DNA of 64,000 bases from Acetobacteraceae bacterium (GTDB lineage: Bacteria > Pseudomonadota > Alphaproteobacteria > Acetobacterales > Acetobacteraceae): NCBI GenBank assembly GCA_031291725.1, contig JARLIM010000019.1, positions 1 to 64,000 on the forward strand, given 5' to 3'. Below are positions 8,963 through 17,743 of this stretch, one piece after another (the first letter of the stretch is position 1; each line of letters starts with the position of its first letter). The translations under genes and the position numbers were made by a program. The notes under the pieces were generated by a model, which saw only the letters and a program-made list of their open reading frames with translations, did not search any database and was not told the DNA's origin.

Positions 8963-9949
8963 TCAATGCATCGAGGGTGAACGCAGTGCCTTGTTGCGGT
9001 CGCCGGTGGCGATGCGCACCGTCAGCGTGTTGGCGCCGCGCTTGATGTGCAGCTTCACCTCCACCCCCGGAGCGCCCGCCGCCCAGAGTTGACGCCAGAG
9101 GGCGGCCACGTCGCTGATCTCCTCATCCCCCAGGCCGACCACCTCATCGCCCACCTGCACCCCCGCCCGCTCCGCCGGGCCGTCTTCGGCCAGTCCGCCG
9201 ATCACCAGCCCGCCTTCATTCTCCATCACGAACACGCCCAACCACGGATGCGGCGGGCGGCCGGAACTGCCGGTGGTGAGCATGCTGGTCAGGATCGGGT
9301 GCAGCAGATCGATCGGCACCGCCATGTTCATGTCGGCACGCTGGCCGTTATCGTCGCCCTGTTGCAGGATCAGCGAGCCGATGCCGACCAGCTTGCCCGC
9401 CGCATCGAGCACCGCCGCCCCGCTCCAGAACGGATGCGCCGGGGCGATGAACAGCGCCTCGTCGAGCAGATATTCCCAATAGCCGGCGAATTCCTGCCGC
9501 CCGACCAGCCGCGTCTCCATCGCCCGCGCGAGCCCGCCGCCCGCCGCCATCACCAATTGATCCCCCACACCGACGCCCGCCGAGCGGCCCAGTTCGATCC
9601 CCGGCACGCCAAGCTTGCCCAAGGTGAGCACCAATCCGAAGCCTGTCGCCTGGTCATAGGCCAGCGCATGACCCGCCACGGCGCGGCCATCATGCGAGAC
9701 GAGCCAGATCGTCTCCGCCTCGGTGATCAGATAGCCGATGGTCAGCACCAGCCCCTCCGGCGCACCCGGCACACGGATGACCACGCCGCTGCCAATCCGT
9801 TCGGTGCCGAGCGACTCGGCGGTGAACGCATCGGCGGGCACGTTGGCGCGCAGGGCGACGACCGAGCGCAGAGCTGAGTCCAGATCGAAGCGATATTCGC
9901 TCGGCTCCGGTTGCAGATTCAGCGGAATTTCCCAGTCTGGGTCAGACAT
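8963..9949 (-). CDS. HtrA-like trypsin-fold protein with PDZ domain, probably catalytically inactive
   Basis: A 328-residue protein with a trypsin-like domain (about residues 25-225) and one PDZ domain (about 234-315, HPWLGVFVMENEGGLVIGG and onward). It aligns by eye with DegP/HtrA proteases, but the catalytic residues are damaged. Where HtrA has TNxHVV this protein has LTIGYLI (Tyr73 for His), the Asp position falls in DQATGFG with no clear acid, and GNSGG is replaced by FWSGA (Ser176 kept). No signal peptide or membrane anchor is seen, so it is probably cytoplasmic. I chose the ATG at 9949 (MSDPDWEI). It may be a scaffold or pseudoprotease; a divergent active enzyme is not excluded. Confidence 0.75.
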   Translation of the reverse strand: MSDPDWEIPLNLQPEPSEYRFDLDSALRSVVALRANVPADAFTAESLGTERIGSGVVIRVPGAPEGLVLTIGYLITEAETIWLVSHDGRAVAGHALAYDQATGFGLVLTLGKLGVPGIELGRSAGVGVGDQLVMAAGGGLARAMETRLVGRQEFAGYWEYLLDEALFIAPAHPFWSGAAVLDAAGKLVGIGSLILQQGDDNGQRADMNMAVPIDLLHPILTSMLTTGSSGRPPHPWLGVFVMENEGGLVIGGLAEDGPAERAGVQVGDEVVGLGDEEISDVAALWRQLWAAGAPGVEVKLHIKRGANTLTVRIATGDRNKALRSPSMH

Positions 9950-10152
9950 TGTGGTGCTGGAACTCCTGGGGGTGGATGCAAAGTCTGCGGTGGTGCACGG
10001 AATCGGCCAGCATAAGTGCATGATGGCACACGATGTTCAGCGTGCAACACCGGCGGCTATGCAATTCCGTCAGGTGGCGAAATCTTGATGGCCCGGCCAT
10101 TGTACACTCTCCGCGTTGCCACCGTGCTGTTTGAGTCAGTCTGGAGAAGCCG

Positions 10153-11508
10153 ATGAGTGATGCCAGCGACGGTCTGCCCTATCCCCAGCGCTTCTGGGCG
10201 ATCACGGCGCAGGCCTTGGTGATCACCATGTCGGTGCTCGACGGCTCGATTGCAAACATCGCCCTGCCGACAATTTCCGCCGAACTGCATGTCACCCCGG
10301 CGGAGAGTATTTGGGTGGTCAACGCCTATCAGCTCGCCATCACCGTCTCGCTGCTCTCCCTGGCGGCGTTGGGCGATATCGTCGGCTATAAGCGGATTTA
10401 CACCTGGGGTGTGGTGATCTTCACCCTGGCATCGCTGGGCTGCGCATTGTCGAACAGCCTGGAGATGCTGGTGGCATCGCGCGTCATTCAGGGCTTCGGG
10501 GCGGCGGGGTTGATGAGCGTGAACACCGCGCTCGTGCGCTTCATCTTCCCACGCGCGCAATTGGGGCGCGGGATGGGGATCAACAGCATGATCGTCGCCG
10601 TCTCCGCCGCCACCGGCCCCTCATTGGCGGCGGCGATCTTGAGCATCGCACCCTGGCCGTTTCTGTTCTTCATCAACGTGCCGGTGGGCATTGCCGCCTT
10701 CATCATGACCGCCTCCCTGCCGATGACGCCGCGTGCACCGCATCGGTTCGACTGGACTGGGGCGGCGTTGAATGCGGCGATGTTCGGGCTGGGGATTGCG
10801 GCGGTCGATGGCTTCGGCCACGGCCAGCCCTGGCCGCAGGTTCTGGCCGAAACGGTGGCGGCGATCGCGGTGACCTATGTCTTCGTCCGCTCGCAACGCG
10901 GCAAGGCGGTGCCGATTCTGCCGGTGGATCTGTTCGCCATCCCGGTCTTTTCGCTTTCGGCGTTGACCTCGGTGTGCTCCTTCATCGCCGCCACGATGGC
11001 CTTTGTCTCGATGCCCTTCCTGTTCCAGTCACGCGGCATGACCACCACCGAGATCGGCCTGCTGATCACGCCCTGGCCGGTGACGGCGGTGTTTGTCGCC
11101 CCGTTGGCCGGGCGGCTGGCGGACCGGATTCCGGCGGGCAAGATGGGCGGGGTGGGGCTGGCGCTGTTCACCCTGGGGCTGCTGGCGATCGTGCTGGCCC
11201 CCGCACCGGTGAGTTGGCTGAACATGGCGTGGCGGATGTCGCTGTGCGGCGGCGGCTTCGCGCTGTTTCAGGCACCGAACAACCGCCAATTGATCGCCTC
11301 CACCCCGCGTGAACGCAGCGGGGCGGGCAGTGGGGTGCTCTCCAGCGCGCGACTGCTCGGCCAGACGCTGGGGGCGGCCTTGGTGGCGGTCAGCTTCGGC
11401 CTCACCGCCTCGGCGGGGGTGGGGGCTGGCGGTGTGTTGGCGATCTCAGCAGCCGTGGCTGTCGCGTTGCTGGCGATGGGGGTGAGTTTGGCGCGGTTGC
11501 GGGTGTGA
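10153..11508 (+). CDS. MFS multidrug exporter, DHA2 family (EmrB/QacA-like)
   Basis: A 451-residue permease with about 14 hydrophobic segments, the number expected for DHA2 drug:proton antiporters. The N terminus carries LDGSIANIALPTIS (the DxxxVNVALP-like motif D of the subfamily) and the next loop has WVVNAYQLAI, both hallmarks of EmrB/QacA transporters. A ribosome site GGAGAA precedes the ATG. The 203-base gap to the divergent HtrA-like gene should hold its promoter. No TetR or membrane-fusion partner is adjacent, so it probably works as a single-component exporter; its substrate is unknown. Confidence 0.88.
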   Translation: MSDASDGLPYPQRFWAITAQALVITMSVLDGSIANIALPTISAELHVTPAESIWVVNAYQLAITVSLLSLAALGDIVGYKRIYTWGVVIFTLASLGCALSNSLEMLVASRVIQGFGAAGLMSVNTALVRFIFPRAQLGRGMGINSMIVAVSAATGPSLAAAILSIAPWPFLFFINVPVGIAAFIMTASLPMTPRAPHRFDWTGAALNAAMFGLGIAAVDGFGHGQPWPQVLAETVAAIAVTYVFVRSQRGKAVPILPVDLFAIPVFSLSALTSVCSFIAATMAFVSMPFLFQSRGMTTTEIGLLITPWPVTAVFVAPLAGRLADRIPAGKMGGVGLALFTLGLLAIVLAPAPVSWLNMAWRMSLCGGGFALFQAPNNRQLIASTPRERSGAGSGVLSSARLLGQTLGAALVAVSFGLTASAGVGAGGVLAISAAVAVALLAMGVSLARLRV

Positions 11509-11515
11509 TCACACC
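11502..11515. repeat. 14-bp perfect palindrome at abutting stop codons
   Basis: GGTGTGATCACACC is a perfect palindrome. Its centre TGATCA is the TGA of the exporter gene on the plus strand followed directly by the TGA of the aldose epimerase gene on the minus strand, so the two convergent genes end with no spacer. It may act as a weak shared terminator hairpin or be a by-product of symmetrical ends. Confidence 0.5.
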
Positions 11516-12348
11516 GGGCTGACCACCATCTCCACCGTTCCACGCAACGACTCGCCCGGTGCCAGCACGACCATGCCGTTATCGGCCTCATCCATGTGAT
11601 TGAGCGCGTCATTGCGGTTGGACACCGGCTCCAGCGCGAAGAACGGGCGATTGCGTGGGGTGTAGAACACCACATGGTGCAGCGGCGCACTGGCCGTCAG
11701 GCTGAGTTTCTGCCCGCGTGACGGCCAGATGATCTCGGCGTGGCCGTCCCAATCCGAGAAGCAATGATCGATATCGGCCTGCCCGAGTGCGCGTTCGGTG
11801 CGGAAGTCGAATTCGGTGGGCAGCGGGGCTTTGTGGGTGGGGATCTTGTCGGCATCCGGCACCCAGACCGATTGCACCGGCAGATGCAGAAGTGTGGCCT
11901 CATCGCGCCAGAAGAAGGGGTGAATGCCGATGGCGCAGGGCACCGGTTTGCTGTCGGTGTTGGTGATGCAGAGTGCCATCGTCAGCCGATCCGGGCGGAG
12001 GTCGAAATGCTGTTCGGCCCGGAAGGCGAACGGCCAGAGCTCGCTCGGTTCATAGTCGAGGATCATCGCGCGGCACTCGCCCCGCCAAGCGCGTTTCCAG
12101 GCAGCGCCGTGAATCGCCCAGGGCGCGATCAGTGCGGGCAGTTCGTAGGTTTCGCCGTCCCAGCTGAAACGGCGATGGGCGATGCGGTTGGAGAACGGGA
12201 ACAGCGGATAGCACGCATGATCGCGCGACCCCTGCGCCTGCGGGTTGGCGGCACGGAAGATCGGCTGGCCTGCGATGGTCCACGACACCACGGCACCGCC
12301 GGTTTCCGGCGCGAGGATGAGTTCGGCGTCGCCTGCGGTGATGCGCAT
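11509..12348 (-). CDS. Aldose 1-epimerase (mutarotase) family protein
   Basis: A 279-residue beta-sandwich protein of the GalM/YeaD aldose epimerase family, which interconverts alpha and beta anomers of sugars. Family residues are present: FSNR (Asn54-Arg55), His80 in WAIHG, His143 in GIHPFF, and the probable catalytic base Glu in ALEPVSNRNDA near residue 247. It is somewhat shorter than classical GalM (about 340 residues) and closer to the compact galactose mutarotase-like group. It lies 19 bases downstream of the molybdenum cofactor gene and may ride in that transcript without a functional link. Confidence 0.85.
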   Translation of the reverse strand: MRITAGDAELILAPETGGAVVSWTIAGQPIFRAANPQAQGSRDHACYPLFPFSNRIAHRRFSWDGETYELPALIAPWAIHGAAWKRAWRGECRAMILDYEPSELWPFAFRAEQHFDLRPDRLTMALCITNTDSKPVPCAIGIHPFFWRDEATLLHLPVQSVWVPDADKIPTHKAPLPTEFDFRTERALGQADIDHCFSDWDGHAEIIWPSRGQKLSLTASAPLHHVVFYTPRNRPFFALEPVSNRNDALNHMDEADNGMVVLAPGESLRGTVEMVVSPV

Positions 12349-12367
12349 GGGGAGTCTCCGGGGAAAT

Positions 12368-13966
12368 TCAGTCGCTCAGCGCTGCCAGACTCTCCGGTGT
12401 GTCGAAATCCCGCAACACCGAATCGCTCTCCACCGCCACTTCCGCCACCGCCTCGGCGTGCTGGCGCAGCAAGGCGCGGGCACCGTTGTCGCCGGAAAGC
12501 CGCATCATCTCCTCCACATAGACGCGATCCCACAGCACCGGATTGCCGGGCTGGCCCTGATGCGTGGGCACAACGATGGTGCGGCCTTCATCGGGGTCAT
12601 AGGCGGCGACGATGCGGCGCAGCGTGGCGGGCTCGACCAGCGGCATGTCGGCCAGTGCCACCAGCACGGCGGCGGCGTCTTCCGGTAGGGCGGCGAGCCC
12701 CGCCTTGAGGCTTTCGGCGATACCCTCTGCGTGGCGCTCGGCATGCACGAAGCGGACGGTGCGACCGGCGAGGGCCGCACGCACCGCCTCCTCACGATGG
12801 CCGGTGACGACGAGGATGGTGGTGAAACCGGCCTCGATCAACTGATCCACGCTGCGCGCCACCATCGCCCGCCCGTCGCTACCTTCGATCAGCAATTTGT
12901 GCTGCCCGCCCATCCGGCGCGAGGCTCCGGCGGCGAGCACCACGGCAGCGACGCTGCGTTGTGCGGTGGCGCGCACGCGCGGCAGCGGTCGGCTTTCCGT
13001 GTCTTTCAGCAATCCGCCCACCCCCATGCGGGCAATCTCGACGCGCCCCACCGGCAGCCCCGCGAAGATGCGGGCGAGCACGAAATCGATCCCGTTCAGC
13101 TTCGGGCTGCGCGCACAGCCGGGCAGCACGATGGCGTGGATATCGTCAATCCGTCCCATGCAGATCAGATTGCCCGGATCGACCGGCATGCCGAAATGCA
13201 CCACCTCCCCCCCTGCCGCCACGATGGCGGACGGGCCGATATCGTGGCGGTCCACCGTGGCGGAGGCGGCGGCGATCAGCAGCAGATCTGCGCCATTGCG
13301 CTGCAACTGACGCAACGCGGCGGCGATGGCGTGGCTGTCGTGCGGGCAGCGCAGCGGGGCGAGCAATGTGCCGCCAAACCCCGCCACCCGTGCGCGGGTG
13401 ACGGCGATGGTGCTGTCGATGATGCTCTGCTTGAGCGTGCCGATTTCGCTCAAGACGAGCCCCACCCGCAGCTTGCGGAAGGCGTGCAGCGCGAAGGTGG
13501 CGGGGGCGGCGTGCCGCTCCACGGCGGCTTGCACCGCTTCGGGCACCGCGAACGGGATCACCTTGATCGTCGCCACCATGTCCCCCGGTGCCACCACGGC
13601 GGCATCGCGCAGCGTGGCGACGGTGAGGGATTCGTCGGTTTCGTTGATCCGGTCGATCGCCACCGCATCGACCAGCAACAGCCCGGCCTGCTCGGCCACC
13701 AGATTGACGCGGCCAGTATGGGCCGGCATCGCGCGCAGCCCTGGGCAGGTCAGGCGGGCCGAGAGGCGGTCGGCGCTGTCGTTTTCCAGCAGATCGCCCG
13801 GCCCGAGTTTCGCCGCCACCACGCTGGCAATCCCGGCGCCTCGCAAGGCGGCGATGGCGGCTTCGTCGAGCTTGGTGCCCTTCTTCAATACCAATGTCCC
13901 TGCCCGGCGCGTGTGGGCCAGCATCGCCCCCAGCGCGTCATCGAGCGGGAATTCGGCGAAGATCAT
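12368..13966 (-). CDS. Fused MoeA-like molybdopterin-binding / MobA-like nucleotidyltransferase
   Basis: A 532-residue fusion. Residues 1 to about 335 resemble the molybdopterin-binding (MoaB/MoeA-like) domain; the second part from about residue 340 is an NTP-transferase domain opening with VVLAAGASRRMGGQHKLL, the nucleotide-binding signature of MobA/MocA. The protein probably attaches CMP to molybdopterin to form the MCD cofactor used by CoxL-type hydroxylases. It overlaps the upstream XdhC gene by 4 bases (ATGA) and closes the coxGDE-xdhC run, which fits cofactor supply for a Cox-type enzyme. The cytidylyl specificity is inferred from context, not seen. Confidence 0.85.
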   Translation of the reverse strand: MIFAEFPLDDALGAMLAHTRRAGTLVLKKGTKLDEAAIAALRGAGIASVVAAKLGPGDLLENDSADRLSARLTCPGLRAMPAHTGRVNLVAEQAGLLLVDAVAIDRINETDESLTVATLRDAAVVAPGDMVATIKVIPFAVPEAVQAAVERHAAPATFALHAFRKLRVGLVLSEIGTLKQSIIDSTIAVTRARVAGFGGTLLAPLRCPHDSHAIAAALRQLQRNGADLLLIAAASATVDRHDIGPSAIVAAGGEVVHFGMPVDPGNLICMGRIDDIHAIVLPGCARSPKLNGIDFVLARIFAGLPVGRVEIARMGVGGLLKDTESRPLPRVRATAQRSVAAVVLAAGASRRMGGQHKLLIEGSDGRAMVARSVDQLIEAGFTTILVVTGHREEAVRAALAGRTVRFVHAERHAEGIAESLKAGLAALPEDAAAVLVALADMPLVEPATLRRIVAAYDPDEGRTIVVPTHQGQPGNPVLWDRVYVEEMMRLSGDNGARALLRQHAEAVAEVAVESDSVLRDFDTPESLAALSD

Positions 13967-14649
13967 GGCGTCTGGCCGATCCGGCGGCGATAGGCCACGA
14001 ATTCGGCGAGGATGGACAGCGCGATCTCCGGAGCAGACACCGCACCGATATCCAGCCCCACCGGCCCCTTGATCCGCGCCAAAGCGGCCTCGTCATGGCC
14101 GAGGGCGGCCAAGCGGGCGAGGCGGGCGGCGTGGGTTTTTCGGCTGCCGAGGGAGCCGATATAAAACGCATCCGAACGCAACGCCCGATCAAGCGCCGGG
14201 TCGTCGAGTTTCGGATCATGCGTCAGCGTGATCACGGCGGTGCGGCTGTCGGGGGCGATCTTGTCCATCGCCTCATCCGGCCAATCATCCATCAGCGTCA
14301 CATTCGGGAAGCGGTCTTCGGTGGCAAAGGAGCGGCGCGGATCGACCACGATCAGATCCAGCCCGAGCGGGGCGGACATCGGCACCAGCGATTGCGCGAT
14401 GTGCACCGCCCCCACGATCACCAGACGCACCGGCGGCGAATAGGCGTGCAGGAACCACGCCTCGCCCTCAATCTCCTTCGTCGCGTTCTCATCGCGGGAG
14501 AGCGCGCGGTGGGCCGCGGCGTTGAGGGCGTCGGAGGCCGCGGCGTCCGGCAGCAGGATCTGATGGCCGTCGGACAGGCGGGTGGCGAACACCACCGGGC
14601 GCTTGGCGGCGCGGGCGGCTTGCAGGGCGCTGAGGGCTGCGGATTTCAT
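13963..14649 (-). CDS. XdhC/CoxF family protein, NAD(P)-binding (Rossmann) half
   Basis: A 228-residue protein matching the C-terminal Rossmann domain of XdhC. The dinucleotide fold starts at RLVIVGAVHIAQSL (about residues 75-88) and the family segment AFYIGSLGSRKTHAARL follows near residue 160. XdhC proteins bind the molybdenum cofactor, help with its sulfuration and insert it into xanthine dehydrogenase family enzymes. Here the two XdhC domains are on separate, overlapping genes (ATGA at 14646-14649), so the halves probably work together. Start ATG at 14649 is fixed by the overlap. Confidence 0.87.
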   Translation of the reverse strand: MKSAALSALQAARAAKRPVVFATRLSDGHQILLPDAAASDALNAAAHRALSRDENATKEIEGEAWFLHAYSPPVRLVIVGAVHIAQSLVPMSAPLGLDLIVVDPRRSFATEDRFPNVTLMDDWPDEAMDKIAPDSRTAVITLTHDPKLDDPALDRALRSDAFYIGSLGSRKTHAARLARLAALGHDEAALARIKGPVGLDIGAVSAPEIALSILAEFVAYRRRIGQTP

Positions 14650-14957
14650 GTCAGCGGCTCCACAAACACCTTCACCTTGCCGCCACAGGCCAGCCCGACC
14701 TCCCAGGCCTGTTCGTTGCTGATGCCGAAATCGAGCACGCGCGGGAAGCCGCTGTCGATGCTGGCGATGGCGGCCTCGGCCACCGCGCCTTCGATGCAGC
14801 CCCCGCTGACCGAGCCTTCCAGCTTGCCGGATTTCGTCACCACCAGCTGGCTGCCGGTGGGGCGCGGGGAGCTGCCCCAGGTTTCAACGACGGTGGCGAT
14901 GGCGACGTCTTCGCCTTGTGCCTTCCAGGCTGCGGCGATGGCGAGCATGTCGGTCAT
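14646..14957 (-). CDS. XdhC/CoxI family protein, N-terminal domain only
   Basis: A 103-residue protein that is just the XdhC_CoxI domain. It shows GSSPRPTGSQLVV, then GSVSGGCIEGAV (conserved Cys near residue 54) and a final ACGGKVKVFVEPL with the CGG motif. In longer XdhC proteins this domain precedes a Rossmann domain; that part is encoded by the next gene, overlapping it by 4 bases. Likely role: binding or handing over the sulfurated molybdenum cofactor to the hydroxylase large subunit. Confidence 0.88.
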   Translation of the reverse strand: MTDMLAIAAAWKAQGEDVAIATVVETWGSSPRPTGSQLVVTKSGKLEGSVSGGCIEGAVAEAAIASIDSGFPRVLDFGISNEQAWEVGLACGGKVKVFVEPLT

Positions 14958-16150
14958 AATGCTTTTCTCCAGCGATCCATCTCGCGCGGGTTTGCCGGGC
15001 GGGAGAGGGTTTCAACCAGGCTTTTCAGGCTGGCGATGCTGTGCACGGTGCGGAACTCGTCCACATGCGGCAGCATCGCCCGTATGCCCTGAGATTTTGG
15101 GGCGAAGCCGTCCCAGCGCAACAGCGGATTGAGCCAGACCAGCCGCGCGCAGGATTTGTGCAGCCGTTCCATCTCACCCGCCAGCCCCGCCGCGCCCTCG
15201 CGGTCCAACCCATCGGTGACCAGCAGCACCACCGCCCCCTGTCCGAGCACCCGACGCGACCAGTCGCGGTTGAAATGCGCAATCGCCTCGCCGATCCGCG
15301 TGCCACCGGACCAATCCGGCACCGCATGCGCGACCAGTTGGAAGGCCATCTCCGGATCACGCGCCTTCAATTGGCGGGAGATGTTGGACAGGCGGGTGCC
15401 GAACAGGAAGGAATGCACGCGGTCTCGGTCATTGGCCACCGCGTGCAGAAAATGCAGCAAAATCTGCGCATAGCGCGCCATGCTGCCCGAGATGTCGCAC
15501 AGCACCACCAAGGGCGGCGGGCGGGTGGTGCGGCGGGTGCGGGCGAGTTCGATCAACTCGCCGCCAAACCGGCGCGACCGGCGCAAAGTGGCGCGCAGAT
15601 CGATGCGCGGGCCGGAGGCATCGGGGCGCTGACGGCGGGTGCGCTTTTCGTCGAGCGGCAGATGCAGCCGGGCAATCTCGGCCTTGGCGCGCGCAATCTC
15701 CAGCGCCGACATCGCCTCGAAATCCATGGTGTTCAGACGCTCGCGTTCGGAGACGGTCATCACCGCATCGAATTCCGCCGGGCGATCATCCGGTACCTGA
15801 CGCTGTTCCTGTTTGGGGCGGAAGGCGTCTTCGATGCGTTTGGCGCCGGGCGGCGCTTTTTCCGGCTTGGGCTCCTTGCCGCCATCAAGGGCCGCCATCG
15901 CGCGGGCCTGCTGGCCAGCGTTGGGGTCGCGCCAATAGATGGAAAAGGCGTAGTCGAACAGATCGGCATCCTCATGCCGATGCACCATCGTGGCGCGCAA
16001 CGCCGCCTGCATCTGCTGCTTGCTGCCGATCTCCACCAGACTGAGCGCCTGCTGGGCGGCCAGCATATCCGCCGGCCCCACCTTCAGCCCGGCACGCCGC
16101 AGCAGGCGGGCGAAATGCATGACGTTGCTGGAGAGTTTGCCTTGGCTCAT
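14954..16150 (-). CDS. coxE: VWA domain protein CoxE
   Basis: A 398-residue protein of the CoxE family with a C-terminal von Willebrand A domain. The metal-ion-dependent adhesion site is seen as CDISGSMARY near residue 220, with further elements SGGTRIGEAI and LLVTDGLDREG. CoxE works with the AAA ATPase CoxD to mature the Mo-Cu or Mo active site of CO dehydrogenase-type enzymes. It overlaps coxD upstream and the short XdhC gene downstream, each by 4 bases, so the genes are translationally coupled. Confidence 0.9.
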   Translation of the reverse strand: MSQGKLSSNVMHFARLLRRAGLKVGPADMLAAQQALSLVEIGSKQQMQAALRATMVHRHEDADLFDYAFSIYWRDPNAGQQARAMAALDGGKEPKPEKAPPGAKRIEDAFRPKQEQRQVPDDRPAEFDAVMTVSERERLNTMDFEAMSALEIARAKAEIARLHLPLDEKRTRRQRPDASGPRIDLRATLRRSRRFGGELIELARTRRTTRPPPLVVLCDISGSMARYAQILLHFLHAVANDRDRVHSFLFGTRLSNISRQLKARDPEMAFQLVAHAVPDWSGGTRIGEAIAHFNRDWSRRVLGQGAVVLLVTDGLDREGAAGLAGEMERLHKSCARLVWLNPLLRWDGFAPKSQGIRAMLPHVDEFRTVHSIASLKSLVETLSRPANPREMDRWRKAL

Positions 16151-17049
16151 GCGCCGAGCGTGTTGCGCACGGCTGCCTTCGCCTCATCCACCAGCTTCGC
16201 CGCCTCCGCTCCCCGGATTTTGGCGATGTCGTCCTGATACTTCAGCAACACGCCAAGTGTTTCATCCACCGCACCGGGGGCCAGCTCGGTCTGGTCGAGA
16301 TGGGTCAAGGCACCGGCCCAATCGATGGTTTCCGCCACGCCCGGCAGCTTGAAGATATCTTCCTGGCGCAGACGCTGCACGAAGGCGACGATCTCCGCCG
16401 ACAGACGTGCCGAGACATTGGGGGCCTTGCGCGCCAGAATCTCACGCTCGCGCAGGGCGGTGGGGTAGTCCACCCATTGATACAGGCACCGCCTGCGGAT
16501 GGCGTCATGCACCTCGCGGGTGCGGTTGGAGGTCAGCACCACCACCGGCGGCACGGCGGCATGCACGGTGCCGAATTCGGGAATGGTCAGCTGGAAATCC
16601 GCCAGCACTTCCAGCAGAAACGCCTCGAACGGCTCATCGGCGCGGTCAAGCTCGTCGATCAGCAGCACGGCGGGCGGCTGGTCAGGGTCGATGGCCGACA
16701 GCAGCGGGCGGGATTGCAGGAAGCTGCGCGCATAGATATCCGTGCTCGCCGCATCACCACGCGCCTCGGCCAGGCGGATCGCCATCAGCTGACGGGCATG
16801 GTCCCATTCATAGGCGGCAGCGGCGAGGTCGAGGCCGTCATAGCATTGCAGCCGCACCAGACGCCGACCCAAGCCCTGGGCCAGCACCTTGGCGATCTCG
16901 GTTTTGCCGGTGCCCGGCTCGCCTTCCAGAAACAGCGGGCGCTGCATCGACAGAGCGAGAAAGACTGTGGTGGCCAGGGCAGTGTCTGCCACATAACCAC
17001 CCGCCGCCAGCAGTGCCTCGGTTTCGGCGACGGAGGTGGGCAGGCTCAC
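16147..17049 (-). CDS. coxD: MoxR-type AAA+ ATPase CoxD
   Basis: A 300-residue MoxR-family ATPase. Walker A is GEPGTGKTE and Walker B is LLIDELDRAD; sensor-1 region VVVLTSNRTREV follows. CoxD partners with the VWA protein CoxE as a chaperone or metal-insertion machine for CoxL-type hydroxylases. I place the start at the GTG at 17049, which overlaps the coxG TGA as GTGA, instead of the ATG at 17106 that would overlap coxG by 61 bases. Confidence 0.9.
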   Translation of the reverse strand: MSLPTSVAETEALLAAGGYVADTALATTVFLALSMQRPLFLEGEPGTGKTEIAKVLAQGLGRRLVRLQCYDGLDLAAAAYEWDHARQLMAIRLAEARGDAASTDIYARSFLQSRPLLSAIDPDQPPAVLLIDELDRADEPFEAFLLEVLADFQLTIPEFGTVHAAVPPVVVLTSNRTREVHDAIRRRCLYQWVDYPTALREREILARKAPNVSARLSAEIVAFVQRLRQEDIFKLPGVAETIDWAGALTHLDQTELAPGAVDETLGVLLKYQDDIAKIRGAEAAKLVDEAKAAVRNTLGA

Positions 17050-17645
17050 AGATAGGCCTTCAGCAGCATGATGAGAATCGGCAGATAGATCACAATGCCG
17101 ATCCACGCCGTCAGCGGCAGGCCCGCGATCTCGCTGGGGATCAGATCGCAGATCGACAATTGCGCCTGTGCCACCGGCGCGGGGGCCGCCCCGGCTTCGG
17201 GGGCCATCGCCTGCACGGCGTTGGAGAAATTGTTGAAAAACGCATCCGACATCTGCTTGGCGGTGGCATCGATCAGGCGCGCGCCGAGCTGGGCGATCTT
17301 GCCGCCGACCTGCGCCTTGACCTCATAGGTCAGCAGCGTGTCCGCACCCTCCTGCGCCAGCCGCACCACCGCCCCACCCTTGGCGAACCCGGCAACACCG
17401 CCCTGGCCTTCGCCCTCGATGCGGTAGGAATGCGGCGGATCGAGGTCGAGAAGATTCACCTTGCCGGTGAAGCGCGCGGCGATCGGGCCGATTTTGACGG
17501 CGGCGGTGGCCTTGAGTTCGTTCTCGCCCAGCTTTTCCATCGACTCGCAGCCTGGGATCGAGGCCTTGAGGATCTCCGGATCGTTCAGCGCCTGCCAGAC
17601 GACGTCGCGGCTGGCGGGGATTCGGCGTTCGCCGGTCATATCCAT
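17046..17645 (-). CDS. coxG: CoxG family protein (SRPBCC fold, membrane anchored)
   Basis: A 199-residue protein. Residues 1-150 are an SRPBCC/START-like lipid-binding domain opening with MDMTGERRIPASRDVVW and DPEILKASIPGCE, a strong CoxG signature. The C-terminal segment (about 178-199) is a hydrophobic membrane anchor. CoxG is thought to help anchor or assemble CO dehydrogenase-type enzymes at the membrane. The ATG at 17645 has AAGGAG 8 bases upstream. It is the first gene of the maturation run, and the divergent antiporter gene begins about 100 bases away. Confidence 0.9.
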   Translation of the reverse strand: MDMTGERRIPASRDVVWQALNDPEILKASIPGCESMEKLGENELKATAAVKIGPIAARFTGKVNLLDLDPPHSYRIEGEGQGGVAGFAKGGAVVRLAQEGADTLLTYEVKAQVGGKIAQLGARLIDATAKQMSDAFFNNFSNAVQAMAPEAGAAPAPVAQAQLSICDLIPSEIAGLPLTAWIGIVIYLPILIMLLKAYL

Positions 17646-17743
17646 GGGCGGTTCTCCTTGCGTTGGGCAGAGGTTACTTGCAGGCTCTGCGGGCCGCAAC
17701 CGCAGCTCCGGCGGCTGGTTATCAATTGATATGGGGATGGTGG

